From: JAXLYE01 sp046351595
GTDB lineage: Bacteria > Myxococcota_A > Polyangia > Palsa-1104 > JAEUJZ01
Assembly (NCBI GenBank): GCA_046351595.1
Contig: JAXLYE010000003.1
Coordinates: forward strand, 558,001-622,000
Direction of reading: 5' to 3'
DNA length: 64,000 bases
Part shown: positions 43,893 to 55,446 of the stretch, in pieces
How the letters are laid out: each line of letters begins with the position of its first letter
Numbering within the stretch: position 1 is the stretch's first letter
Position numbers and translations under genes: made by a program
The notes under the pieces: generated by a model
What the model saw: only the letters and a program-made list of their open reading frames with translations
What the model was told of the DNA's origin: nothing
Databases searched by the model: none

Positions 43893-44579
43893 ATGTCGAC
43901 ACCATGTAGACGCCCCGTCGCGCTCGCGCTGGCGACTGCCGTGATGGGTCTTGCGGGCCTCGCGCAGGCCCAGACCGCGGCGCCCCCGCTGACCGCGCCG
44001 GTCCCGGCCGAGGGCCAGCCGCCTCCGGGCTACTACCAGCCGCCGCCGCCGCCGGGCTACTACCAACCAGGGCAACCGGGGCAGCCGGGACAGCCCGGAC
44101 AGCCGGGCTATTACCAGCCGGGGCAGCCGCTGCCGCCGGGCGCGGTCGCACCGAACCCGGAGGCGCAGGCCCTCTACGACAGCGGCCGGCGGATGCGCGG
44201 CGCGGGCAAGGCGCTGACCATCACCGGCGCCGTGCTGGCGCCGCTCGGCCTGATCATCGCCGTCGGCGGGGTCTTCACGGGCGCGCTCAGCGCGGCCAGC
44301 AGCTGCACGCAGAACGGCACCGCCAGCTGCGCCAACAACGGCATCGCCGGCGCCGTCATCGCGTACTACGGCGGCCTGGCGACCTCGGTGGTCGGGGTGG
44401 CGCTGCTCGGCGCCGGCATCCCGCTGTGGGTGGTGGGGCAGCGCCGCGTGACGCGCGCGCGCTCGCTCGGTGCGCTCGGTGTCGCGCTCGACGTGCCGCG
44501 CCTGCAGCTCGCGCCGCTGTACCTGCCGAACAGCAGCTCCCTGGCCGGCGGCACCGCGGCCCTGTCCTTCCGGTTCTAG
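43893..44579 (+). CDS. secreted/membrane protein with Pro-Gly-Tyr-rich linker
   Basis: 228 aa from ATG 43893 with AGGAGG upstream. A signal peptide (RRPVALALATAVMGLAGLAQAQ) precedes a proline-rich linker with repeated GYYQP and GQPGQPG units (about residues 45-80). Two hydrophobic segments follow (ALTITGAVLAPLGLIIAVGG and GGLATSVVGVALLGAGIPLW) with a Cys pair between them, and the C-terminus ends in alternating strand-like residues with terminal Phe (AALSFRF), which is reminiscent of outer-membrane proteins. It is the last gene of the kinase/PEGA operon. Function unknown. Confidence 0.7.
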   Translation: MSTPCRRPVALALATAVMGLAGLAQAQTAAPPLTAPVPAEGQPPPGYYQPPPPPGYYQPGQPGQPGQPGQPGYYQPGQPLPPGAVAPNPEAQALYDSGRRMRGAGKALTITGAVLAPLGLIIAVGGVFTGALSAASSCTQNGTASCANNGIAGAVIAYYGGLATSVVGVALLGAGIPLWVVGQRRVTRARSLGALGVALDVPRLQLAPLYLPNSSSLAGGTAALSFRF

Positions 44580-44612
44580 CCTCGGTCCGATTCGCCATAC
44601 CGAGCCTAGGCT

Positions 44613-46721
44613 CTAGCCGGTCCGTCCGACCAGCCCGGTCTCGACGAGGATCGGGCTCCACTCGGCGCTGGTGCCGAGGACCAGCTGCTGCGTGGCGCGC
44701 GTCGCCGCGACGTACAGCGCGCGCCGCGCCTGCGCCGACTCCGGGTACGCCGCGGACGAGGCGTCCGGGACCAGCACGTACTCGAACTCCAGGCCCTTGA
44801 CCTCGGCCACGCAGGTCACCGAGATGCCGCGCTTGAAGTCGAAGCTGCCGTCGAGCGCCAGCCGCACCGGCAGGCCGCGTCCGAGCCCGCGCGCCATCCG
44901 CCGGGCGCTCTCGGCGCTGCGCAGGATCACGGCGACGGTGGCGTCCGGATCCTGATCCTGCAGCGCCTGGAGCTCGCGGAGCAGCCAGTCGAGCAGGTGG
45001 CACTCGCTGCCCGCGCGGAACCAGCCGACGCGCGCGGCGGCCGTCGGTGCATTCGGCGGCGCCCGGTCTGCGCGCGCGCCGGGGCCTGGGCCGGGGCTGC
45101 GGATCCGCTGCGCCAGCTCCAGCACCTCGCCGGGGCAGCGGTAGGACTCGACGAGCTCGGTGGTTTCGAACGGCTCGGCGCCGAGCTCGCGCAGCACGCC
45201 GGGCCAGCCCGGGAAGTAGGCGCTGGGATCGACCTGCTGCTCCGCGTCGCCGGCGATGATGAGCGAGCCGCCGGGCGCGAGGCTGCGGCCGATCAGTGCC
45301 AGCTCGAGCGGCGCCAGCTCCTGGCACTCGTCGACGACGATGCAGCCGTAGCCGGGCGGGCGCGCGGGCTCTGTGTGCTGCGCCGCGGCGCGCAGCCGAT
45401 CGAGCTCGAACAGCACCGCGTAGTCCTCGGCGTCCACGGTCCCGGCGTCGGCCGTCGGAGTCCCCTCGTCGAGCAGCCGGCCGTCGGTCGCGACCAGCCG
45501 CTCCGCGTCGACGTGCGCGTGCGCCTGCTCGGTGGTCTGGCTGAACTGGACGTGCGTGTGCTCCAGCAGCTCGGCGATCATCCCCGACGGGATCGGCGGC
45601 TCGGCCGCGGCCGCGGCCCGCTCGAGCAGCGCGCGGTCGCCGAACAGGTGCAACAGATCCTGGCGCCGCACCGTGCCGCGCGCGCGCCGCTTCGGGGTCG
45701 CCGTCTCCGTCGCCGTCTCCGTCGCCGTCTCCGTCGCCGTCTCCCTCGGGCGCCGGCCCGGTCGCGCGGCCAGCTCCTGCAGCGCGCGCCGCAGCGCCGG
45801 GTGGCGCTTGATGTGCGGCACCGCGGCCGAGCCGTCTTCGCTCTCGCGCGCGGGCAGATTCGCGAAGGTGCGGCGCGCCTGCTGCGCGGCCCAGCGCGTG
45901 TACGAGCACACCTCGACGCCGTGCACGCCCAGCCGCGACAGGAGGAGCTCGCACAGCCGGCGCAGGCCCTCGGACGGCACCAGCACCACGCAGCGCGCGC
46001 TCGGATAGCTCGCGGCGCGCAGCCGCGCCAGACGGTGCAGCGCCACCGTGGTCTTGCCGCAGCCGGCCTCGCCGAGGACGAGCAGCTGCGTGCCCGCGGG
46101 CCGCGCCACCGCCGCCTCCTGCACCGCGTCGAGCTCCACCTCGATCGGCGAGCGCCGCCGCGCCTGCGCGCGCTCGCGCTCGGGGCGCACGAGCAGCGCG
46201 CGCGGCGCCGCCGGCAGCCGCCGCCAGACACCGTCGCCGCGCCGCGACAGGAGCACGTCGCCGCAGCGCAGCTCGACAAGCTCGCCGTGCTGGAAGCTCG
46301 GCAGGTTGCGCTCGACCACGGTGCCGCACAGCGTGCGCTCGCCGGCGCCGAGCTCGTAGTCCTCGCCCTCGTCCGCGGCGAAGAAGGCCTCGGCGAGCGG
46401 CGCGCTCCACCAGTCGATGAGCGTCGCGCTGCCGTCGGGTCCGGTGGCGATGCGGAGCTGGCCCGCGACCGCGCCGAGCAGGAGGTCGCGCTCGCGGCCG
46501 CCGCTGTGCACGCGCAGGTGCGCGAAGTAGGGGACCGCGGCACCGGGCAGGCGCTCGCGGACGGCGGCGGCGAGCCGCAGCTGCTCGGCGATGCGCCGCC
46601 GGTACGGAGCGGCATCGGCGGCGACAGCGGCGGCGCCCTCGTCGGTGACGGCGTCGGTGACGTCGGCGCGGCGGTCCGGGGACGGCAGGGGTGCAGACGA
46701 CACGGGTGTTACGGGCTGCAT
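44613..46721 (-). CDS. UvrD/HelD-like SF1 helicase
   Basis: 702 aa from ATG 46721, with AGGAGGG upstream. SF1 motifs are clear: Walker A LGEAGCGKTTVALHRLARL, Walker B IVVDECQELAPLELALIG, IIAGDAEQQVD, VESYRCPGEVLEL, then KGLEFEYVLVPD and YVAATRATQQLVLG. The overall plan, with an N-terminal extension of about 190 residues and an insertion between motifs Ia and II, resembles HelD, which removes RNA polymerase from DNA, but the HelD-specific arms are not obvious. The insertion contains a run of ETAT units encoded by four exact 12-bp repeats. It converges with the preceding operon. Confidence 0.8.
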   Translation of the reverse strand: MQPVTPVSSAPLPSPDRRADVTDAVTDEGAAAVAADAAPYRRRIAEQLRLAAAVRERLPGAAVPYFAHLRVHSGGRERDLLLGAVAGQLRIATGPDGSATLIDWWSAPLAEAFFAADEGEDYELGAGERTLCGTVVERNLPSFQHGELVELRCGDVLLSRRGDGVWRRLPAAPRALLVRPERERAQARRRSPIEVELDAVQEAAVARPAGTQLLVLGEAGCGKTTVALHRLARLRAASYPSARCVVLVPSEGLRRLCELLLSRLGVHGVEVCSYTRWAAQQARRTFANLPARESEDGSAAVPHIKRHPALRRALQELAARPGRRPRETATETATETATETATPKRRARGTVRRQDLLHLFGDRALLERAAAAAEPPIPSGMIAELLEHTHVQFSQTTEQAHAHVDAERLVATDGRLLDEGTPTADAGTVDAEDYAVLFELDRLRAAAQHTEPARPPGYGCIVVDECQELAPLELALIGRSLAPGGSLIIAGDAEQQVDPSAYFPGWPGVLRELGAEPFETTELVESYRCPGEVLELAQRIRSPGPGPGARADRAPPNAPTAAARVGWFRAGSECHLLDWLLRELQALQDQDPDATVAVILRSAESARRMARGLGRGLPVRLALDGSFDFKRGISVTCVAEVKGLEFEYVLVPDASSAAYPESAQARRALYVAATRATQQLVLGTSAEWSPILVETGLVGRTG
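45697..45744. repeat. four exact tandem 12-bp repeats inside the helicase gene
   Basis: Unit GTCGCCGTCTCC occurs four times in a row, reading on the coding strand as Glu-Thr-Ala-Thr four times. The length is a multiple of three, so copy-number change keeps the frame. It looks like a slippage-prone linker. Confidence 0.9.
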
Positions 46722-47101
46722 GGCTTCCCTCCTGTGCGTTGCGGGCAACGGGCTTGCGTGCGGCGCGACCTCCGGCCGCCAGGCTGGCGACCGGCGACCG
46801 CGCGCGGGCGCAGCCGCGGCGATTGAGGGCCCATTCAGGGGGAACCGCGGCGCAGAAACAACCTGGTTTCGGGAGCCCAGTTTTGAGATACTGGAAGCGT
46901 CGAAAAAGGCCCTCTTCGGTGCCTCCGCAAGGGGCCTTCACGACGGCGCAAGCGCGCGCGTGGGCGACGGCGCGACGCAGCGCGCACCGCGCTCACGGCC
47001 GAGCGTTTGCTGTCTGTTTTTCTTGGAGATCGCGGGACGGCGGGCAGGCGGGCAGCGCGGGCCGCTGCGCTTGACCTCAGCGCAGGTAGCTGCGCTTGAC
47101 C
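46722..47101. other. non-coding stretch between helicase and TolQ-like genes
   Basis: About 380 bases between the start of the helicase gene and the stop of the TolQ-like gene. It holds the helicase promoter and most of the 25-bp tandem repeat at its right edge. No gene or clear promoter recognised. Confidence 0.5.

Positions 47102-47113
<12 letters not shown>
47064..47113. repeat. tandem 25-bp duplication across the TolQ-like stop codon
   Basis: Two exact 25-bp copies (47064-47088 and 47089-47113), followed by nine bases of a third. The duplicated unit includes the last codons and stop of the TolQ-like gene, so an extra copy of the gene end lies just after the real stop. Confidence 0.85.
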
Positions 47114-47812
<699 letters not shown>

Positions 47813-47932
47813 TACGGACAACGGTAGTCTGGACCCCCGAGCGCGGTAAAGACCCGCTTTGCGCCGGGCCGCCGCACCCCCGGAGATCCCGCAAAAACCC
47901 GAAAGCAACCCGAAGGCAACCCCGAGGCCCCC

Positions 47933-49509
<1,577 letters not shown>

Positions 49510-49513
<4 letters not shown>

Positions 49514-50697
49514 GCCGCGGCCAGGCGGCGGCGCAGCAGCATCAGCACCGCGGCCTCGGCCGGCGGCAGCGAGCCGATGTGCCCGAGCTCCTCGTCCGCC
49601 TTCTGCATCAGCGTCTCGACCAGCGCCCCGTCGAGGTACGCGCCGAGCACGGCCGGGTGCACGTAGCACTTCCTGCACACCGCCGGCGTATTGCCCAGGC
49701 GCTCGGCCACGGTCTTGATGGCCGCGACGATGTTCTTCTGCGCCTGCGTCTTGGTGTCGAACGTCTGCAGCTCCTGCAGCGCGTGCGCGGCCAGCACGGT
49801 GCCGGCCCAGGTGCGGAAGTCCTTGGCCGTGAACTCGTCACCGGCGAGCTGCTTGAGGTAGGCGTTGACGTCGGCGCTCTCGACCGCGTGGCGCTGGCCC
49901 TGCTCGTCGATGTACTGGAACAGCTCGTGGCCGGGCAGCTCGCTGCACTTGCGGACGATCTGCGCCAGGCGGCGGTCGCGCACGTCGATGGTGTGCTCCT
50001 TGCCGCTCTTGCCGCGGAAGTGGAAGCGCAGGCGGCTGCCCTCGATGTCCAGGTGCTGGTTGCGCAGCGTGGTCAGCCCGTAGGACTCGTTCTTCTTCGC
50101 GTACTCCTCGTTGCCGACGCGGATCAGCGTCACCTCGAGCAGCCGCACGACGGTGGCCAGCACCTTCTCGCGCGGCAGCCCGGGGCGTGCCAGATCCGCC
50201 TCGACCGCGGCGCGGATCTTGGGCAGCGCCTCGCCGAACAGGATCATCTTGGTGTACTTGGTCTCGTCGCGGACCTCGCGCCAGCGGGGGTGGTAGCGGT
50301 ACTGCTTGCGGCCCTTGGCGTCGCGGCCGGTGGCCTGGATGTGGCCGAGCGGCAGCGGGCAGATCCACACCTCGGTCCAGGCCGGCGGGATGGCCAGCGA
50401 GCGGATGCGCGCGAGCGTCTCCGGATCACGAATACGCGCGCCGTCCGGGGCGGTGTAGACGAAGGACTTGCCGCGGCGCGCGCGTGTGATGCCGGGCCGG
50501 TCGTCGTGGACGTAGCGCAGGTGCGCCAGCCGCGCCGCCTCCATTGGGTCGAGCACGAGCTCGGGCGGCGGCGGCGGCGGTGCGTGGCGCGGGCGGGGCA
50601 GGGGGCGCGCTCGCGCTGTATCGCGGCGCGCGGCCTGCGGCTTCCCCCGCGGCCTCGTGGTGATCGCGGTCGGGGTCGTAGGCGTCGACATCGGCAT
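49510..50697 (-). CDS. DNA topoisomerase IB (poxvirus-like)
   Basis: 395 aa. ATG 50697 is chosen because GAGGAGG lies just upstream (a GTG at 50712 overlaps that site). Family marks: the N-terminal GKSFVYTAPDG and PPAWTEVWICPLPLGHIQATG, catalytic-domain ATVVRLLEVTLIRVGNEEYAK with the active-site Arg, KSGKEHTIDV with the active-site Lys, and near residue 345 the catalytic tyrosine in CRKCYVHPAV. Topo IB relaxes supercoils through a 3'-phosphotyrosine link. Such enzymes are common in environmental bacteria and appear intact here. The N-terminus is a Pro/Arg-rich tail. Confidence 0.9.
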
Positions 50698-50847
50698 CGG
50701 GGTCCTCCTCACCGAGGCCGTCGAGAGGGCCTCAGCTGAAATCTAGCGGAGAGACGCCGCTTTGCCCGTCGCAAGCGCGCAGGTCGGAAAGTCGCCAGGG
50801 CGGCGCCGCGGCGTGGGGCGCGCCGGGTCGCGTGCTAGCATCCGCGC

Positions 50848-51447
50848 ATGGGCGCGCTCTCTTCCGCCACCCCGACCCCGAAGCTCGCGACGTTCGAGCA
50901 GCTGCTGCAGATCCCCGAGGACGAGCGGTTCCACGAGATCCTCGACGGAGAGCTCGTGCGCAAGGGCCTGCCGAGCGGCGAGCACAGCCTGGGGCAGGGC
51001 AACCTGCGCGACTGGCTCAGCCGGTTCCACCGCCGCCCCAACGGCGCCGAGCGCCCCGGCGGCTGGTGGATCCTCACCGAGGTGACGATCGAGCTGTCGC
51101 CGCACCAGGTGGTGCAGCCCGACCTGGCGGGCTGGCGGCGCGAGCGCATGCCCGAGGCACCGAGCGGCTACCCGCTGCGGCTGCGGCCCGACTGGGTCGC
51201 CGAGATCTTCACCGACGGCGACGGGCGGCGGCGCGACGGGCTGCTCAAGCGCCGGCTGTACGCCGATCACGGCATCCCGCACCTGTGGCTGGTCGACGTG
51301 CCGAAGCGCCAGCTGGTGGTGCTGGCGCTGACGCCGCGCGGCTACCAGGAGGTGCTGGTCGCCGGTCCCGGCGAGCGCGTGCGCGCCGAGCCGTTCGCGG
51401 CGCTGGAGCTGCCGGTCGGCGTCCTGTTCGGCGACGACCCGGAGTAG
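50848..51447 (+). CDS. Uma2-family (DUF820) endonuclease-like protein
   Basis: 199 aa. The Uma2/DUF820 core, a PD-(D/E)XK fold, is visible: FEQLLQIPEDERFHEILDGELV, ITEV-like LTEVTIELS, VVQPDLAGW (Asp), WVAEIFT (Glu) and KRRLYADHGIPHLWLVD (Lys/Tyr). Uma2 proteins spread widely in cyanobacteria and myxobacteria, often in many copies; their nuclease activity is predicted and their role is unclear. It stands alone on the plus strand, divergent from the topoisomerase and 49 bases before an SDR gene. Confidence 0.8.
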   Translation: MGALSSATPTPKLATFEQLLQIPEDERFHEILDGELVRKGLPSGEHSLGQGNLRDWLSRFHRRPNGAERPGGWWILTEVTIELSPHQVVQPDLAGWRRERMPEAPSGYPLRLRPDWVAEIFTDGDGRRRDGLLKRRLYADHGIPHLWLVDVPKRQLVVLALTPRGYQEVLVAGPGERVRAEPFAALELPVGVLFGDDPE

Positions 51448-51496
51448 CGGCGCGGCCCGCCGACCCGAGAACGAGACAGCAGGGAGAGACAGCGAC

Positions 51497-52186
51497 ATGA
51501 GCCAACGGATCTTCATCACCGGCGCCGGCCGCGGGCTTGGGCTCGAGCTGGTGCGGCAGTACGCCGACGCGGGCGCGCGCATCTTCGCGGCAGCGCGCCA
51601 GCCCGGCGACGAGCTGCAAGCGCTCGCCAGCGCCCGCCCGCGGCAGATCTCGCTGATCGAGCTCGAGGTGACCGACGAAGGCGCGCTGCACGCCGCGGTG
51701 GCCGCGGTGCGCGCGCAGACCGACGCGCTGGACGTCCTTGTCAACAACGCTGGCATCAACCGCCGCGACATCGGGCTGGGCCGCTACACCGCCGCACGGA
51801 TGCTCGAGTCGCTGCACATAAACGCGGTGGCGCCGATCCTCATCGGGCAGGCGTTCCTCGAGCTCTTGCGACGGGGCGATGCGCCGCGGCTGGTCAACAT
51901 CAGCACGCAGATCGGCTCGTTCGCGTGGAACCAGAGCGGCATGGCGCCGCTTTACGCCGCGAGCAAGGCGGCGCTCAACATGTACACCCGCGCCTTCGCG
52001 CGCGAGGCCACGGGCGTCACCACAATCGCGGTCCACCCGGGCTGGGTGCAGACCGACATGGGCGGCAAGGACGCGACGCTGACGCCGGCCGAGTCCGTGC
52101 GCCACCTGCGCGCGCTGATCGAGCGCATCGGCCCCGCGGACAGCGGCCAGTTTTTCAACTACGACGGCCGCCCGCACGCTTTCTGA
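51497..52186 (+). CDS. short-chain dehydrogenase/reductase (SDR)
   Basis: 229 aa from ATG 51497 with AGGGAGAG upstream. Classical SDR motifs: NAD(P) loop FITGAGRGLGLEL, LVNNAGIN, a catalytic Ser in LVNISTQIGS and the YxxxK pair in LYAASKAAL, followed by VHPGWVQTDMGG. It resembles the C-factor/sniffer-like group of SDRs (SIETVHINAVAP-type middle, here LHINAVAPILIG). Oxidoreductase of unknown substrate; similarity to myxobacterial C-factor (CsgA) is possible but only general. Confidence 0.85.
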   Translation: MSQRIFITGAGRGLGLELVRQYADAGARIFAAARQPGDELQALASARPRQISLIELEVTDEGALHAAVAAVRAQTDALDVLVNNAGINRRDIGLGRYTAARMLESLHINAVAPILIGQAFLELLRRGDAPRLVNISTQIGSFAWNQSGMAPLYAASKAALNMYTRAFAREATGVTTIAVHPGWVQTDMGGKDATLTPAESVRHLRALIERIGPADSGQFFNYDGRPHAF

Positions 52187-52287
52187 GAGCGCAGCGGCGC
52201 GCTGCTGCGCGGGCTCCGCGACAGCGCTGCGGCCCCGCCTGTGCCGCCGCCGCGCTCCGAGCGCCGACGCAGATCGGAGAGCAGGCC

Positions 52288-52305
52288 CTGTCAGGAGCCT
52301 GACAG
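52288..52305. promoter_or_regulatory. 18-bp operator-like inverted repeat
   Basis: CTGTCAGG-AG-CCTGACAG: perfect 8-bp arms around two bases, about 220 bases upstream of the kinase start. It is in a gap of 335 bases (52187-52521) that otherwise shows no gene. It could be a dimeric repressor site or a short hairpin after the SDR gene. Confidence 0.45.
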
Positions 52306-52521
52306 CGGACGGTGACCGCTCACCACCTGTTGAGGCGGCCGGCAGTCGGCCCGGCCGCGCCTCTTGCGCTGTCGCGGGCTTGGCCGCGTGCCCGGCGTGG
52401 TGTGGGGATTGCACGATCCCTCTGCCATGGCGCCCAGGGCCGGCGCCGCGCAGGGAGTGCCCGATGCCAGCGAAGCGCGCAGAAGGACCGAGCGAGTCCG
52501 TGCTCACCGGGGCGGTGTGAC

Positions 52522-52869
52522 GTGACGGCGCCCGCCCGCAAGGTCGAGCCGAGCCACGCCAGCACCGATCTGGCGCTGCGCTGCGCGCGCTGCAGCCAGC
52601 TTTACCCGTGCGACACGCCGCACGCCTGCGCGACGCCCGAGCGCGCGCCCCCGATCCTCGCGGCGAGCGGCCCCGAGGCCGCGCCGGAGTCGGGCGCGGC
52701 GACGGCGGACGAGGGGTCCGGGGCGCCGCACGATCCGCTCATCGGCGCCGTGCTCGGCGGGCGCTACCAGATCCTGGCGCGCCTCTCGAGCGGCGGCATG
52801 GGTGTCGTCTACAAGGCGCGCCACATCCTGCTAAAGAGCCTGGTCGCGGTGAAGATCCTGCTCGAGCAG
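52522..52869 (+). pseudogene. serine/threonine kinase, piece 1 (N-lobe)
   Basis: From GTG 52522 the frame gives a short Cys-containing start (LRCARCSQLYPCD) and then a kinase N-lobe: GGRYQILARLSSGGMGVVYKA with the glycine loop and VAVKIL with the ATP-binding lysine. At 52869 the similarity stops abruptly after LLEQ, and the frame runs on into unrelated residues to a stop at 53025. The next kinase residues (QQDEEAQLRFLQEAQ) are found at 55833. The last 12 bases, CTGCTCGAGCAG, are repeated at the start of that piece. It cannot make a working kinase alone. Confidence 0.8.
52858..52869. repeat. 12-bp direct repeat, left copy, insert 1
   Basis: CTGCTCGAGCAG, also a perfect palindrome, ends kinase piece 1 and recurs exactly at 55821-55832, where piece 2 begins. 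The bases next to it differ on both sides, so the repeat is exactly 12 bp. Confidence 0.85.
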
Positions 52870-52980
52870 AGTCGCGCCGGCGGCGCTGCCGTCGCGCGCG
52901 CGGGGTCGGGCCGGGCCGGGGAAGCCGCGGGAACCGCGCCCGCCGCTCCGTGCTGGACGGGCGCCGCCGATGCCTCCGCG

Positions 52981-53019
52981 CGATGCCGTCAGCCGATGCC
53001 GTCAGCCGATGCCGTCAGC
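52981..53019. repeat. three exact tandem 13-bp repeats
   Basis: Unit CGATGCCGTCAGC three times in a row, plus a partial fourth. The stop codon of the VWA-like gene lies in the third copy. Together with the open frame of kinase piece 1 it marks the left end of insert 1. Confidence 0.9.
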
Positions 53020-54820
53020 CGATGATTGGGGCCTTCGGCGGGATCAGGAAGATGACCTCGCGCGAGTCGAGATCGGCGCAGCCGCTGGCCTGGACCTTGA
53101 TCGTCGCGCGGAAGACCTGCGGCCGATCGATGGCGGGCTGGAAGTCGTTGGCGGCGTCGATGTTGAATCGGACCGTGGTGCCGGGCGTGACCTTGGTGAA
53201 GGTGCTGCCCGAGATCACCGGCTGCGGCGCGCCCGGTGCCGGCACCGCGCTGTCCGGCGCAACCATGCGGATGAAGTCGGCGCTGGTCCGGCCCGCGGGC
53301 AGGGTCACGCCGCCGTCGCCGGTGGCGCTGCCGCTCTTCGAGGTGGTGACGTCGAAGCTGGCGTACTGCGCCAGCTGCGTGATGCCCGAGACGACGCGCT
53401 GATCCAGCCCCTTGCCGTCGGGCGTGATCTTGAAGACGAGCGAGCACAGGCCGTCGCTGTCGGGCGCCTCGCCGGTGCCGTTGAGGCCCGTGCAGCACTG
53501 GCCGGTGGCGCAGCCGCTGGGGCGACCGCCTTGATCCCAGACCTCGGGCGGGACGCGCGCGCCCGAGTCCTTGGCCATCTGCACGAGGTCGCTGTTGCCG
53601 AGGCACGCGTCCGGGTAGTTGGGCAGCTGCGCCGAGACGCCGATGACCTTGGCGCACAGGTTCTTCAGCGCGGCCACGGTCTCGGCGCGCGTGTGCGCGG
53701 CGGTCAGCGCGGCGCCCGAGTACAGCGTCGGCTCGTTGAACGTCGTGCCGCCGCTGTCCTTGTACGTGCACGTCCGCCCGGTCTCGCCCTTGACGTGGAA
53801 GGCGGCGTCGGTGATGACGGTGATGACGGGCAGCGCGCCGGCGCGGAACTCGACGCCGCCGCGGCCCTTGCCGGTGTGCGCCGGGATGTTGACGACGTTG
53901 GGCACGACGTTGCCGACGCCGGTCGCGATCTGGTACAGCGCCTCCATGTGGCCCTCGGGCACGTCGCCGCCGCAGCCGCGCGTGTTCGAGCCCGCGAGCA
54001 GCTTGCCGACCGCGTTCTGCGCGGCCGCGACGTCGCTGGTCATCGGCGACAAGAGGATGAACGGCTGATCGTCGGGGACGCCGGGCGTGCCGCGTGTCGC
54101 CGGGCAGCTCGGCTCGCCGAAGGGCACGACCTGGAAGTCCTCGATGGCGCCGACGCCGAACCAGGCGTCGCGCGCGGCGGCCTTCTTGATGCCCGGGATC
54201 ACCGTGCCCTGCAGGCTGTCGCGCAGCGTCGTGATCTCGGCCGCCATGCTGCCGGTGGTGTCGACGGCGAAGAAGCTGTCGATGGACTGGATGTTGGTGC
54301 CGAACGAGAGGATCTGCCGCTTGGCGCCGCCGTTATACGGCAGGTTGAAGAAGAAGTCCGTCGTCGTGCCGCTCTGGCGCAGCCAGACCACGGTGAGGTT
54401 GGCGCGGCCGGTGTACGTGCCCTTGCTGTCGGTGTAGCTCGCGGTGATGTGCGCGGTGTCGATCTTGACCGCGCTCTGCGCCGTGGTCTCGAAGGTGGCG
54501 CCGCGCAGCGTGCCGACGGCGGGGTTGTCGCTCTGCACGGTGGCGCTGGCGGTGACGTCGGCCATCTCGCCGGTCGCAAGCGTCGCCAGGACGCGGAAGT
54601 CCTTGGTCGCCTTCTGGTTCAGATCCACCAGCAGCACGTCGTTGTCCGGCACGATGTAGATGCCGGTCGCCGGGCCGATTCCCAGGTCGGGCTCCGTGTT
54701 GATGCCGCCGCCGCAGCGGGTGAGCGACAGCGACAGCATCGTCAGGATCCCGATCGACAGGGTCGACAGGGCGGACACCGCGGTCCGTCGCCGGGGAGCC
54801 GAAGGCACAGGCAACCTCAT
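53015..54820 (-). CDS. VWA-like domain lipoprotein
   Basis: 601 aa from ATG 54820, with AAAGGAGG upstream. The signal ILTMLSLSLTRC ends in a cysteine followed by GGG, an imperfect lipobox, so lipidation is likely. A bacterial Ig-like stretch (FRVLATLATGEMADVTASAT) precedes a von Willebrand A-like domain with the MIDAS-type motif AVDTTGSMAAEI near residue 200 and the later PVITVITDAAFH. Cysteine pairs and an extended C-terminal region follow (EPDSDGLCSLVFK-like part). It would sit on the outer surface as a binding protein. It lies wholly inside insert 1, so it is cargo. Confidence 0.8.
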   Translation of the reverse strand: MRLPVPSAPRRRTAVSALSTLSIGILTMLSLSLTRCGGGINTEPDLGIGPATGIYIVPDNDVLLVDLNQKATKDFRVLATLATGEMADVTASATVQSDNPAVGTLRGATFETTAQSAVKIDTAHITASYTDSKGTYTGRANLTVVWLRQSGTTTDFFFNLPYNGGAKRQILSFGTNIQSIDSFFAVDTTGSMAAEITTLRDSLQGTVIPGIKKAAARDAWFGVGAIEDFQVVPFGEPSCPATRGTPGVPDDQPFILLSPMTSDVAAAQNAVGKLLAGSNTRGCGGDVPEGHMEALYQIATGVGNVVPNVVNIPAHTGKGRGGVEFRAGALPVITVITDAAFHVKGETGRTCTYKDSGGTTFNEPTLYSGAALTAAHTRAETVAALKNLCAKVIGVSAQLPNYPDACLGNSDLVQMAKDSGARVPPEVWDQGGRPSGCATGQCCTGLNGTGEAPDSDGLCSLVFKITPDGKGLDQRVVSGITQLAQYASFDVTTSKSGSATGDGGVTLPAGRTSADFIRMVAPDSAVPAPGAPQPVISGSTFTKVTPGTTVRFNIDAANDFQPAIDRPQVFRATIKVQASGCADLDSREVIFLIPPKAPIIG

Positions 54821-54924
54821 CGAAGCCTCCTTTGCGTCTGCATCATCGGGGGGAACTGCTCAAAACGGGCGGGCGTGCACCGGCTGCTCTGCGTCGGCCC
54901 GGCCCGAGTCTGCGGCCTGCGGCC

Positions 54925-55446
54925 TCAGCGCGCGCGCCCCGCGGCCGGCGTCGGCGCGCTGGCGAGCGGCGTGCCCTGGGCGCGGCCGCGCTCCTGCGCG
55001 AGGTCGCGGCCGAGTCGCGCCTGCTGTGCCTGGGTCGCGGCCTCGCTGGCGTGCCCGGCGCCGTCCCGGCCGTGCCGCAAAAGGGCCGCAGCGCCCGGTG
55101 CGAGGCCGCGGCCGCCACGGAGCTCGCCGCGGAGCTCGTCGTGCACGGCGGCGCGGACGGCGGCATGCAGCGCCTCGCGCTCGCTCGCGCGGGCCGCAGG
55201 CATCGCGCCCTGAGCGGCGGACCCGGCCGGCGCCCCGGCGCCCGCAGCGTGGACCGCGTCGGCAGCGCGAGGCGGCACGGGCTCGGGCTCGACCTCGGCC
55301 AGCGCCTCGGCCGCGGCGCGCATCTCGGCGAGCGGCGCGAACAGCGCCTCGCCACGCGCCGGCCCTGCGGCGCCGAGCACGAAGACCGCGCCGACCGCCG
55401 CGCACAGCGCCCGCACCCGCCGGTTGGCCCGTTGAAGTAATTGCAT
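54925..55446 (-). CDS. small secreted Ala-rich protein
   Basis: 173 aa from ATG 55446. The N-terminus is a good signal peptide (RRVRALCAAVGAVFVLGAAGPARGEA). The mature part is Ala/Arg/Glu-rich and helical with no recognised domain (for example EREALHAAVRAAVHDELRGEL). The ribosome binding site is weak and the composition is simple, so expression is not certain. It lies 104 bases upstream of the VWA-like gene in the same direction, inside insert 1. The stretch 55447-55820 after it has no gene. Confidence 0.5.
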   Translation of the reverse strand: MQLLQRANRRVRALCAAVGAVFVLGAAGPARGEALFAPLAEMRAAAEALAEVEPEPVPPRAADAVHAAGAGAPAGSAAQGAMPAARASEREALHAAVRAAVHDELRGELRGGRGLAPGAAALLRHGRDGAGHASEAATQAQQARLGRDLAQERGRAQGTPLASAPTPAAGRAR

